Shown here piece after piece: positions 40,311 through 48,613 of a stretch of DNA of 64,000 nt. The translations under genes were made by a program, and so were the position numbers. The DNA is taken from the NCBI RefSeq assembly GCF_022376295.1, contig NZ_CP060140.1:2918356-2982355 (forward strand). The letters run 5' to 3'. Below the pieces are notes generated by a model, which was given only the letters and a program-made list of their open reading frames with translations, was not told where the DNA came from and ran no database searches. This stretch comes from Nodularia sphaerocarpa UHCC 0038 (GTDB lineage: Bacteria > Cyanobacteriota > Cyanobacteriia > Cyanobacteriales > Nostocaceae). Numbering within the stretch: the stretch's first letter is position 1; every line of letters begins with the position of its first letter.

Positions 40311-41138
40311 ATGTTGACAGAAAAATTTGAGCAATTAAAAGTTTTATTTGGGGAAATGGAGCAGGCTTTGATTGCCTACTCTGGAGGTATTGATAGCACT
40401 TTGGTTGCCAAGATTGCTTATGATGTGTTAGGCGATCGCACTTTGGCTGTCACAGCTGTTTCGCCTTCGCTGTTACCAGAAGAATTAGAAGATGCGAAAA
40501 TTCAAGCCGCAACAATGGGGATTCCCCATAAAATAGTCCAAACTCACGAAATGGACAATCCCAACTACACTTCTAACCCTGTCAACCGTTGTTATTTTTG
40601 CAAAAGTGAATTGCATGATACTCTCAAACCCTTAGCTTTGCAGCTAGGTTATCCCTATGTAGTGGATGGAGTGAATGCTGATGATTTACACGATTATCGC
40701 CCCGGAATTCAAGCTGCTAAAGAAAGAGGCGCGCGATCGCCTTTAGCAGAAATCGGTGTAACCAAAGCTGAAGTTCGTCAACTTTCACAACAACTTCATT
40801 TACCTTGGTGGGATAAACCCGCCCAACCTTGTCTGAGTTCTCGGTTTCCTTACGGTGAAGAAATTACAGTCGCCAAGTTACAAAGAGTAGGGAGAGCAGA
40901 AATTTATCTGCGAAAGCTCGGTTGGCAAAATTTGCGCGTGCGTTCGGAAGGAGATACAGCCCGGATTGAATTGTTACCAGCACAGATCAAAGATTTTGTC
41001 TTGACTACAGATTTACCAGCAGTAGTCTCTGCATTTCAGGATTTGGGATTTATCTATGTCACCCTCGATTTAGAAGGTTATCGCAGTGGTAAGTTGAATC
41101 AAGTTCTCAAGTTCTCACCAATGATTGTGAGTACCTAA
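40311..41138 (+). CDS. larE: ATP-dependent sacrificial sulfur transferase LarE
   Basis: 275 aa from ATG 40311; upstream ATG 40284 and TTG 40275 give a non-homologous extension. PP-loop SGGIDS (24-29) for ATP, the NRCYFCK motif (92-98), and Cys174 in QPCLSSRFPYG, which lines up with the sacrificial Cys176 of Lactiplantibacillus LarE. LarE sulfurates the pyridinium dicarboxylate precursor of the nickel-pincer nucleotide cofactor. larB and larC are not nearby. The target enzyme in this organism is unknown. Confidence 0.88.
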   Translation: MLTEKFEQLKVLFGEMEQALIAYSGGIDSTLVAKIAYDVLGDRTLAVTAVSPSLLPEELEDAKIQAATMGIPHKIVQTHEMDNPNYTSNPVNRCYFCKSELHDTLKPLALQLGYPYVVDGVNADDLHDYRPGIQAAKERGARSPLAEIGVTKAEVRQLSQQLHLPWWDKPAQPCLSSRFPYGEEITVAKLQRVGRAEIYLRKLGWQNLRVRSEGDTARIELLPAQIKDFVLTTDLPAVVSAFQDLGFIYVTLDLEGYRSGKLNQVLKFSPMIVST

Positions 41139-41238
41139 AGGAAAAATGGCCTTGCTGAATAGGGGGATGAATTATGCACTGGTTTCGTCGAAGACTAGAT
41201 TTCTCCACTACCAAATTAATTTTGTCATCGAGTCAATT

Positions 41239-42195
41239 CTATCTGTGTAATGCCCAACGCCAAACATCATATCCATCCTGAGACAGATGTAAACCATCTG
41301 TAGTTAAATCTGAGCGCAAATTGCCTTCAAAATCTGTAAACCAAGGATAAATATTCAGATAATCAACTTTTTCTTCTTGAGCAATCAAAGCCAGTTCTGT
41401 ATTAATCTGAACAATTCGGCTATTAGGAATTGACTCTAGGCGAGTCGGCAAAATTGATTGTACGATGATTTGAGTATTGGGGTGAGACTGGCGCAAGCTC
41501 CGAATAATCCGCCGATGATTACGCAAAATTTCTGCATTACTATCACCGTTGCGTAAGTCGTTAATCCCAGCCATAATGTAAATCACATTCGGTCGCGTGG
41601 CGGAAAATGCCCGCAATCTTCTGAAAATCCCACCAGAAGTATCACCAGATATACCCTGATTCAGCCACAATTTACCCGTAGGTAGTTTTTCTCTAGGAAA
41701 CCACATACTCAAGGAATCACCAACCAAGATACCTAAATAACTTTCACCTTGTCCTTGGCTGATGGCTTTAGCTTCTAAAGCCAATAAATTTTTCCACTCT
41801 TCATAAGTGACTTGACGCTTGTTCGCTGAACTTGGGAATGATTGCGAAGAATTGCTGACTATCCTTGTATAAATCTGACCTGCTTTTAAAGATGCCCATC
41901 TTTGGTAGTAAAGCTGATAACCAGATATTAATGGCAGATGAGAGCCTCGGGAACTCAGATGAAGTAATGACTTTGGTAATGGTTGATGACTGAACTGTGC
42001 TAAGGATATCTCCAGGTTAGTGATGTTTTTTTCATCCACTGTTATCTGTGATCTTGGTTTTACATCCCACGGCAATTTATTCGTTTCAGGCTGGATGATC
42101 GACATCTGTGGAAGAGCCGATGCTGGTATTGCTAATCCTGTTAACAAGCCTACTGCCAACAGATAAGGATACCTCATCGCTTGATATTTTCTCAT
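41239..42195 (-). CDS. Secreted SGNH/GDSL-family hydrolase
   Basis: 318 aa. Signal peptide about 1-28 (YPYLLAVGLLTGLAIPASA). The SGNH blocks are ILVGDSLSMWF (Ser), NQGISGD (Gly), AGINDLRNG (Asn) and TTDGLHLSQDGY (Asp-x-x-His), so the catalytic set is complete. Probably a periplasmic or extracellular esterase/lipase; substrate unknown. The start codon lies only 6 bp from the left end of an IS200/IS605-type element, so its own promoter and Shine-Dalgarno have been separated from it. Confidence 0.87.
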   Translation of the reverse strand: MRKYQAMRYPYLLAVGLLTGLAIPASALPQMSIIQPETNKLPWDVKPRSQITVDEKNITNLEISLAQFSHQPLPKSLLHLSSRGSHLPLISGYQLYYQRWASLKAGQIYTRIVSNSSQSFPSSANKRQVTYEEWKNLLALEAKAISQGQGESYLGILVGDSLSMWFPREKLPTGKLWLNQGISGDTSGGIFRRLRAFSATRPNVIYIMAGINDLRNGDSNAEILRNHRRIIRSLRQSHPNTQIIVQSILPTRLESIPNSRIVQINTELALIAQEEKVDYLNIYPWFTDFEGNLRSDLTTDGLHLSQDGYDVWRWALHR

Positions 42196-42201
42196 GTTTA
42201 C

Positions 42202-43570
42202 AAACTATCCGGTAAGCGTAAAGCTCAGTCAAGAAGCGTGCTGAGGTATAAGCGACTCGTGCGGTTTTAACCGCATTCAGTCTTTCTTAAACGTTAATTC
42301 TTACGCCAACTATGTTAGTATAAGATAGGAGGTAAAGCCAATGCTTGTTTTTGAATTTAAAGCTTATGGTTCGTCAACGCAGCTAGTGGCAATAAACGAT
42401 GCAATTCGTACTGCTAAGTTCATTCGGAATAGCTGTATTCGGTTATGGATGGACGTTAAAGGCACTCTTAAAAACGACTTGCAGAAATATTGTGCTGTGC
42501 TTGCGGCTAACTTCCCTTTTGCTAACGAACTCAATTCAATGGCTAGACAAGCTTCTGCTGAACGTGCATGGTCTTCTATCTCTCGATTTTATGACAACTG
42601 CAAAAAGAGTATTCCCGGATTAAAGGGGTATCCTCAATTCCAGAAAGATTGTCGCTCGGTTGAGTACAAAACTTCAGGATGGCGGATTGCCGATAATCGT
42701 AAATCAATAACTTTCACTGACAAGAAAGGTATTGGTCGCTTAAAACTCAAAGGTACTCGTGACTTGCACTTCTACCAAATCAACCAAATTAAACGGGTGA
42801 GATTGGTAAAACGTGCTGATGGTGTGTATGTTCAGTTTTGCATTAATGTAGACCGTTCTGAGAACATAGAGCCTACGGGTAATACAGTTGGGTTAGACGT
42901 GGGATTGAAAGAATACTACACTGATTCTGATGGAACGATGGTTGAAAACCCTAAGTTTCTTCGTGTTGGTGAAAAAGTTCTCAAGCGTTCACAACGTCAA
43001 GTTTCCAGAAAGGTGAAAGGTTCAAACAACAGAGACAAGGCTAGGCAGATTTTAGGAAAGCGCCACCTCAAAATAAGTAGGCAACGTAAAGACCATGCTG
43101 TGAAATTAGCACGGTGCGTAGTTCAGTCTAACGACTTGATAGCCTATGAAGATTTGAGGATTAAAAATCTGGTGAAAAATCATTGTCTTGCTAAGTCCAT
43201 TAATGACGCATCTTGGTATCAGTTTCGTGTCTGGATTGAGTATTTTGGGAAAGTATTTAAACGGGTCACGGTGGCGGTTAATCCGCAATACAGTAGCCAA
43301 GAATGCTCTAGCTGCGGTGAAATTGTGAAGAAAACACTATCCACTAGGACACACGTTTGTAAATGTGGCTGTGTGATGGATAGGGATGAAAACGCAGCTA
43401 GGATCATCCTTAGTCGAGGGTTGGGTACGGTAGGGCATACCGGAACCTTTGCGCTAGACGCAAGCAACGCTTGGGGAGATGAAACCTCTACTCATGTTGG
43501 TGAAAACCTGCATGAGCAAGTTATGTCTTAGATTCAAGAATCTCAGTGTCTTTAGACCTGAGAGTGTCAA
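42202..43570 (+). mobile_element. TnpB-only IS200/IS605-type insertion sequence
   Basis: About 1,369 bp. The left flank is TTTAC (42197-42201) and the right end is TCAA (43567-43570), the cleavage-site pattern known for IS605/IS608. Subterminal hairpins lie at 42224-42245 (CTCAG...CTGAG) and 42260-42275 (TGCGGTT-TT-AACCGCA) on the left, and at about 43545-43565 on the right. There are no inverted terminal repeats or target duplication, as expected for this family. It carries tnpB but no tnpA, so it needs a transposase in trans. Joining the flanks restores a plausible Shine-Dalgarno (AGGAA) and -10 for the GDSL gene. Confidence 0.72.
42341..43531 (+). CDS. tnpB: TnpB RNA-guided nuclease of an IS200/IS605 element
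   Basis: 396 aa, full length. N-terminal OrfB_IS605 wedge/helical domain; RuvC catalytic residues are all present: Asp186 (GLDVGLKEY), Glu270 (IAYEDLRIKNL) and Asp349 (DRDENAA). A zinc-ribbon CxxC...CKCxC (Cys322, Cys325, Cys340, Cys342) lies between them. ATG with a very strong GATAGGAGG ribosome binding site at 42326-42334. The protein is expected to cut DNA guided by an RNA from the element's right end and so favour element retention. No sign of decay. Confidence 0.93.
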   Translation: MLVFEFKAYGSSTQLVAINDAIRTAKFIRNSCIRLWMDVKGTLKNDLQKYCAVLAANFPFANELNSMARQASAERAWSSISRFYDNCKKSIPGLKGYPQFQKDCRSVEYKTSGWRIADNRKSITFTDKKGIGRLKLKGTRDLHFYQINQIKRVRLVKRADGVYVQFCINVDRSENIEPTGNTVGLDVGLKEYYTDSDGTMVENPKFLRVGEKVLKRSQRQVSRKVKGSNNRDKARQILGKRHLKISRQRKDHAVKLARCVVQSNDLIAYEDLRIKNLVKNHCLAKSINDASWYQFRVWIEYFGKVFKRVTVAVNPQYSSQECSSCGEIVKKTLSTRTHVCKCGCVMDRDENAARIILSRGLGTVGHTGTFALDASNAWGDETSTHVGENLHEQVMS

Positions 43571-43590
43571 TGCTTTTTCCTATAACAGTA
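43440..43590 (+). ncRNA. Predicted omega-RNA (reRNA) of TnpB with guide
   Basis: In this family the guide RNA scaffold comes from the 3' part of tnpB through the right end, and the guide is the flanking DNA. Here the scaffold would end in the stem CTCAG-TGTC...GACCTGAG and TCAA at 43570, giving a guide that starts TGCTTTTTCCTATAAC at 43571. The 5' end is a guess. Confidence 0.4.
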
Positions 43591-43811
43591 TTAACCACCT
43601 GTTTTCAGGAAAATTTGTATTAGGTTTAGTGATTATTTTTATTTATTCTGTATTGTGTAGTTCTGTAAAGCAGGTTCACCATTTCTTTAAGACTGAATAT
43701 TTCAGTGTCAAGCCAGTCTTATTTGAGATGAGTTTTTTGGTGAATATAGAGAAGAAGCTTGCGGGAAGTGCTAAGATTTAGGCGAAGTAATTAATGTTTC
43801 TTTCTTATTCT

Positions 43812-44006
43812 GTGGCTAGAGCTAGTACCGCAATTGGTGTCAGTCCAATCATTAAGGAGAGTGTGCAGAAACAGGCACATTCGACACGTTTAACCCTAAA
43901 AGAGGTGATTCTTATGGGAATGTTAGCTATTGACAAGCTAGATGATCAAAGCCGTCAAGAGTTAGCTAATCAAGTTCATCAAATGCAGGTAAAGGGCGAA
44001 ATTTGA
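43812..44006 (+). CDS. Small hypothetical protein, possibly ribbon-helix-helix type
   Basis: 64 aa from GTG 43812 (ATG 43794 is an alternative with six more residues). It reads like a small DNA-binding or antitoxin-type protein: ARASTAIGVSPIIKESVQKQ, then a Thr/Leu-rich turn and the helix LKEVILMGMLAIDKLDDQSR. No partner toxin gene adjoins it. The preceding 240 bp after the IS right end contain no convincing gene. It is convergent with the methyltransferase gene. Confidence 0.45.
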   Translation: MARASTAIGVSPIIKESVQKQAHSTRLTLKEVILMGMLAIDKLDDQSRQELANQVHQMQVKGEI

Positions 44007-44059
44007 GCGAATAGTTATAAATTGTAACTTTTCACTCCTAATTCTGGCGTTTAATCTGA

Positions 44060-44965
44060 CTATTGATCGAATCGATAACGACTTCCCTGAAGATAATTTT
44101 CATTAAGTTCAAAAGAAATCCATCGGCGTTCCCAAGTTTGGGCGACAAACCCGGTTGTATTGGAACCTGCAAATGGATCTAAGACTATATCACCTTCATC
44201 AGTTAAAAATTTGATGAAAAATTCCGCAAACTTGGCTGGAAACCTCGCCGGGTGGGGTTTAATCCCCTCGGCTTTACAGCGCCGTAAATAAGCGCTATTG
44301 GATTCAGTATTGGCAATTTCTAGCAAATTTGGCGGAATTGCACCCTGGTTATCTTTTTGAAATTTGTCAGAAATATCATGTCCACTGGGACGAATTTTAG
44401 CTTTATAGCCATTTTTCAGTAGTTGTTTCATACTCTGGCTATATGGCTTTAAAACTTTTCTGTTGTCGGCTTTAGGATTTGGTGTTTTCGACAACCACCA
44501 AACTACATTGACTGAATCTTTCACCCGAATTCGTCTAATTGTCACCCACTCCGCAGGGGTAGGTAATCGGGCTGGATTGTAGTGATAGAATTCTTGAGCG
44601 AGAAAAAAGCCGACTTCTTTACACAATCTCACTAAAAGTTCGTATTGGTAGATACTCCGCACAGGATTACCACGCAGGTAAGCGCCGCCTAAATCTAAAA
44701 TAAATGAGCCATTCTCGGCGAGAACTCTTTTAAACTCCTGGGCGAAGGGTAGAAACCATTCAATATATTTTTCCGCACTTTCGTTACCATATTCTTTTTG
44801 ACGTGTGAGAGCAAATGGTGGTGAAGTGAGGATGAGATTAATACTATTTTCTTGAATGGATTTAATTAGTTGTAGGCTATCACCCAAATATGCTTTTCCT
44901 AAATTTTGGGTGTAATAAGGATTTAAAATAATATCTTTTGGTGATTTTATGATTTCTTCTGGCAA
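44060..44965 (-). CDS. Orphan DNA methyltransferase, N4-cytosine type (TSPPF)
   Basis: 301 aa. Order of motifs: LGDSLQLIKSI, then catalytic motif IV ILTSPPFALTRQKEYGN, then SAM motif I DPFAGSNTTGFVA near residue 265, i.e. the beta class. The SPPF form is typical of N4-cytosine enzymes. No restriction gene is beside it. Length and layout resemble the solitary GGCC N4-cytosine methyltransferase widespread in cyanobacteria (Synechocystis M.Ssp6803II, Anabaena DmtB). That specificity is an inference. The only usable start in the open frame is TTG 44965, after an in-frame TAA. Confidence 0.85.
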   Translation of the reverse strand: MPEEIIKSPKDIILNPYYTQNLGKAYLGDSLQLIKSIQENSINLILTSPPFALTRQKEYGNESAEKYIEWFLPFAQEFKRVLAENGSFILDLGGAYLRGNPVRSIYQYELLVRLCKEVGFFLAQEFYHYNPARLPTPAEWVTIRRIRVKDSVNVVWWLSKTPNPKADNRKVLKPYSQSMKQLLKNGYKAKIRPSGHDISDKFQKDNQGAIPPNLLEIANTESNSAYLRRCKAEGIKPHPARFPAKFAEFFIKFLTDEGDIVLDPFAGSNTTGFVAQTWERRWISFELNENYLQGSRYRFDQ

Positions 44966-44998
44966 GAGTTTTAATTAGTTAAAAATTATTTAATTAGA

Positions 44999-45035
44999 TT
45001 CATCTGTGTTCATCTGTGTTCATCTGTGGTTGATT
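44999..45035. repeat. Decamer STRR (CATCTGTGTT)
   Basis: Three and a half 10-bp units in the gap upstream of the methyltransferase gene. Same family as 18625, 45637, 59111 and 60821. Confidence 0.8.
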
Positions 45036-45113
45036 ATTTGATAATTTTTTCATCCACACAAAGATTAATAGATAAAGGATGGGTAAAAGCCCACCCTACG
45101 CATAAATGAAAGT

Positions 45114-45554
45114 TTACCACTTTTTGTAGGGGAGAAATTTACCAGACATAATAACTTTAACGCGATCGCCTTTGGGGTCTGATTCTTTCTCCACATCTAA
45201 AGTAAAGTCAATGGCGCTCATAATACCGTCGCCAAATTTATCATGAATCACGGCTTTGATGGCCATTCCGTACACCTGCATAATCTCGTAGAAACGATAA
45301 ATCAGTGGATCTGTGGGTACAACTGGCCCTAATCCTTTGAGAGGAAATTCGGTCAACTTTTGAATATAGGTCGGATCTAATCCCAATGTTTCCACTAGTA
45401 ATTTAGCTTCTTCTGGGGAGGCGCTAGCTTGTCGATAAAATACAGCCGCAATCCATACTTCGTCACGTTTGAGAATTTTTTCTAAATCAGCAAAGCTCAA
45501 TGCTTTTTCTTGTTTTGCTGCTAAAAGCTGTTGGGTAATTTCGGGAATAGACAT
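45114..45554 (-). CDS. cynS: Cyanate hydratase (cyanase)
   Basis: 146 aa. N-terminal helix-turn-helix-like domain, then the catalytic half with Arg87 and Glu90 in IYRFYEIMQVYG and Ser113 in GDGIMSAIDF, equivalent to Arg96, Glu99 and Ser122 of the E. coli enzyme. It converts cyanate and bicarbonate to ammonia and CO2, a nitrogen source and detoxification route. ATG start with GGAG about 10 nt upstream. The transporter genes (cynABD) are not adjacent. Confidence 0.96.
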   Translation of the reverse strand: MSIPEITQQLLAAKQEKALSFADLEKILKRDEVWIAAVFYRQASASPEEAKLLVETLGLDPTYIQKLTEFPLKGLGPVVPTDPLIYRFYEIMQVYGMAIKAVIHDKFGDGIMSAIDFTLDVEKESDPKGDRVKVIMSGKFLPYKKW

Positions 45555-45636
45555 ACAAAAATTTCTCCAAGTCTGTAATGCTTTTGACTGTTTATCGCGA
45601 TTCCCACTTCAATCAGGTAGAGCAAGAATTATTCGA

Positions 45637-45684
45637 CCACAGATTAACACAGATTAACACAGATAAATACAGATAAATACAGAT
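45637..45684. repeat. Decamer STRR (AACACAGATT/AAATACAGAT)
   Basis: About five units within the 815-base gap 45555-46369, which contains no gene that can be supported. The rest of the gap holds A/T-rich sequence; a 63-codon frame at 46261 overlaps the CAP-domain gene in another frame and is not supported. Confidence 0.8.
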
Positions 45685-46369
45685 ATAGCAATGACAAAGC
45701 TTTTAGCATCAGTCCCGGTGTCCCTAGCTATAAATCCGTACTTCAGTAGATGAGGAAACGCTATATTACTCATACCATTTCTTTGTAAAGTTGCGCTAAA
45801 TTTCTTTCCTTCTTTCCCTCTTTCTTCGTGTACTTCTCCCAAAGGGAGAGGCTAGGTCCAACGTGTCCTTCGTGGTTAGTTCCTTCTAATATTTCAGCGC
45901 ATCCTCACACAGAATTGGTATCAGGTCAATTTTATGCCAATAGGGTTCAGTTAAGAAAATTGTAGTTTGGGTTTCATTTGTCAAATCAACTTAGTTAGAC
46001 ATTTTTTATATAATACTGTAACTGGGCGCATTGGCTAGTGACAGCAGCTTGATTTTATTTCTGTATTCAGCCAGACTGATATGGTGGCTTGATGAAGAAG
46101 TTTTGGATAAGTTAAATTTAAACATGATTGCTGATGGATCTTGGCTATTTAAATAATGGGGGATTTTTGCAGATTTTGGGCAAGGGTTTGCATCCTACTT
46201 AAGGCTGATTTATTTAAATATTGACCAGATGAATAGTTTACTTATTTCTCTGGAAACAATTTGCCAAAATGCCGGAATTTGATAAATTTTCAAGAGTATC
46301 CTGTTATGTATTGTGAGCAGAAGAAGTTAGATTATAGGTCTAACAATTACACACATCACGCGACTGTCC

Positions 46370-46918
46370 ATGTTCCGAAAACCTGCTTTTGGCATCGCTT
46401 TAAGTACGCTTGTCCTGGCGAGTGGATTAATGAATGCTCCCATAACAGGTAAAGCCTCTAGAGAACAAACTACTCGTAATCAACCGTTGTTAATTCCTTC
46501 AAGTCAGGCGGCGATCTTAACTACTACCTTTAAAACTAATGCTTTAGAGAAATCAGTTTTTGATGAGATTAATCGTTATCGAATTGCTCATAATCTGCCA
46601 GAGTTGACCCTAAATGCAAATATTACTCAACAGGCAAGGATTCACAGTCAAAATATGGCTAATGGTAAAGTCCCTTTTAGCCATGAGGGATTTGAAGCGC
46701 GAGTCACTGCTGTTCCCCTGCGCTACAACGATGCGTCAGAGAATCTCGCAGTTAATCAGGGATATAGCAATCCGGTGAGGGAAGCTATGACTGGTTGGTT
46801 AGCAAGTCCCGGACATTTGAAGAATATTCAAGGGGATTTCGACTTCACAGGGATTGGTGTTGCTACCAATCGACAGGGGGAAGTTTACCTCACCCAAATT
46901 TTCATTCGCACTAAATAA
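46370..46918 (+). CDS. Secreted CAP/SCP-domain protein
   Basis: 182 aa. N-terminal signal segment about 5-25 (FGIALSTLVLASGLMNAP). The CAP domain (about 58-180) shows EINRYRIAHNLPELTLN, then HSQNMANG, the His in FSHEGFEARV, SENLAVNQGY, and the second His in GWLASPGHLKNIQG, then TGIGVAT. This is the YkwD-like bacterial form. Probably extracellular or periplasmic with an unknown, perhaps protease- or lipid-related, role. Single gene, ATG start. Confidence 0.87.
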   Translation: MFRKPAFGIALSTLVLASGLMNAPITGKASREQTTRNQPLLIPSSQAAILTTTFKTNALEKSVFDEINRYRIAHNLPELTLNANITQQARIHSQNMANGKVPFSHEGFEARVTAVPLRYNDASENLAVNQGYSNPVREAMTGWLASPGHLKNIQGDFDFTGIGVATNRQGEVYLTQIFIRTK

Positions 46919-47006
46919 ATTGATTTCCTGAGTTTTGGCAGAATAATCATGTAGTGTCTCATGGTATTTTCTTTAAAAAGACATTGTATTTATGATTGAG
47001 TGATTC

Positions 47007-47636
47007 ATGACATTACAAGATTTTCAAGTAGGCGATCGCGATTTAAGTGACGCTGTTCTGGCTGAGTATTTAAAATCCGATGCGATCGCTATCGATACCG
47101 AAACGATGGGATTATTACCGCACCGAGATCGCTTATGTCTGGTTCAGCTATGCAATCTTGAGGGACAAGTTACCGCAATTCGCATCGCCAAAGGACAAAC
47201 CGAGGCCCCAAATTTAAAAACTCTCTTTGAAGCTGTGAATATCGTAAAAGTCTTTCACTTCGCTCGTTTCGATGTTGCGACTTTGCGCCATAACCTGGGG
47301 ATTCAGGTTCAGCCTATTTTTTGTACCAAAATTGCTAGTAAACTGGCTCGTACCTACACCAATCGTCACGGACTCAAGGAGGTAGTACTAGAGTTAGAAC
47401 AGATAGAATTAGATAAAAGCGCTCAAAGTTCCGATTGGGGTAACGCCGCTAACTTATCAGAAATCCAACTTAATTATGCGGCTAATGATGTTCGCTACTT
47501 ACTGGGCGTACAGCAAAAGCTCACCCAAATGCTCAAACGAGAAGAACGTTGGCAAATTGCTCAGGAATGCTTTCAAATGTTACCAACTTTAGTTACCTTA
47601 GATTTGCTGCAATTTAAGGATATATTTGAACATTGA
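47007..47636 (+). CDS. RNase D-like 3'-5' exonuclease (DEDDy)
   Basis: 209 aa, exonuclease domain only, without the HRDC domain of RNase D. Acidic residues: AIDTETMGL (Exo I), KVFHFARFDVATL (Exo II), and NYAANDVRYL (Exo III, Y-x3-D). GLKEVVLELEQIELDKSAQSSDW is read in parts as the family core. It probably trims RNA 3' ends; the substrate is unknown. ATG start. Convergent with the rhodanese gene. Confidence 0.88.
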   Translation: MTLQDFQVGDRDLSDAVLAEYLKSDAIAIDTETMGLLPHRDRLCLVQLCNLEGQVTAIRIAKGQTEAPNLKTLFEAVNIVKVFHFARFDVATLRHNLGIQVQPIFCTKIASKLARTYTNRHGLKEVVLELEQIELDKSAQSSDWGNAANLSEIQLNYAANDVRYLLGVQQKLTQMLKREERWQIAQECFQMLPTLVTLDLLQFKDIFEH

Positions 47637-47676
47637 ATAAACAGTCAATAGTTGCTAGTAACTATTGACTGAAAAA

Positions 47677-48132
47677 CTAGACATCTTTGTGGAGATTTTC
47701 TAAGTGGTTTTGCATCCGAGAGACCACATTCAGATCATCTGCACCGGCGGGAGTTTTGGATTCAATAATGCCTTCTGTGGGACCGCCAATTTCCTTCCAG
47801 GCTACCAAACCACCTTTGAGTTGAGATACATGGTTAAATTGAGCATTTCGGAGCATTTGGGCGGCTTGGGCAGATTGTTGATCATTGGCACCGTAGACAT
47901 AAATATCACGGTTTTTATCTAAAGATGACGTAGCCCTATCGACCAACTGATCCATCGGCATCGGCATCGCCCCCATTATATGACCGTCGTTGTAGGTCAG
48001 GCGATCGCGCACATCTATAATTGTAAAAGCTGGTTCGCCCCATTCCAAGCGAGACTTAACTGCATAAACGTCAGATTGTGGTTCCACTGGTGGCTGTGAG
48101 GGAATAATAGCGTTTAGTGGATTAGTATCCAT
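47677..48132 (-). CDS. Rhodanese-like domain protein lacking the catalytic cysteine
   Basis: 151 aa. Rhodanese fold with FTIIDVRDRLTYNDGHIMGAMPM and LKGGLVAWKEIGGP. At the active-site loop, where CxxGxR is expected, the sequence is VYGANDQQSA, with no Cys in the protein, so sulfur transfer is not expected. It probably has a binding or regulatory role. A short C-terminal extension ends in a helix, VSRMQNHLENLHKDV. ATG start. Confidence 0.85.
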   Translation of the reverse strand: MDTNPLNAIIPSQPPVEPQSDVYAVKSRLEWGEPAFTIIDVRDRLTYNDGHIMGAMPMPMDQLVDRATSSLDKNRDIYVYGANDQQSAQAAQMLRNAQFNHVSQLKGGLVAWKEIGGPTEGIIESKTPAGADDLNVVSRMQNHLENLHKDV

Positions 48133-48308
48133 AAGTTTTTTTTGCTAGTTTCACTAACCGTAACCTAGCAAAATATATACATAATAATTCTCTTTCGCAG
48201 GTATGAATATTCAAGTATTTCTGAATTTGTCAGGGCTAATTATGCTAATGAAGCCATTGGCTTTTAGATCAGACTTACATTCTTTATATTTTCACTTGTT
48301 GAAGCTCT

Positions 48309-48345
48309 GTTAGCGATGCCTGCGGACGAAGTAGCGATCGCCTAT
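48309..48345. repeat. Dispersed repeat GTTAGCGATGCCTGCGGACGAAGTAGCGATCGCC
   Basis: The 481-base gap 48133-48613 has no gene. It carries this HIP1-containing interspersed repeat and A/T-rich promoter-like sequence before the OmpR-type gene. Confidence 0.5.
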
Positions 48346-48613
48346 AGGGAAAACTTTGCGATTTATTGATTCTAGAAGATAGCAGTAGCAATATCTAAAA
48401 TTATACTACCAAATCGCCAATAAATACCAAATTTATACATAAATCATACATTTGCCCTACAATATAGGAGCTGAACTTTGAATAAAGAAGCTAAGTCATA
48501 TACTGCCAATGTTTGACAACACACTGCTTTAGTCCTAATTACTCAGCCCACATCCGCGCAAATCAGAACTACTAAACAAAGGGTGCATAAAATAAAAAAT
48601 AGGCTAAGACATT

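Noticed and set aside
43479..43781. 100-codon frame beginning in tnpB and crossing the IS right end
   Set aside because: The first third is an out-of-frame shadow of tnpB and the remainder is A/T-rich with no recognisable protein.
45654..45842. 62-codon frame in the gap upstream of cynS
   Set aside because: It starts in repeat sequence and reads as low-complexity with no family resemblance.
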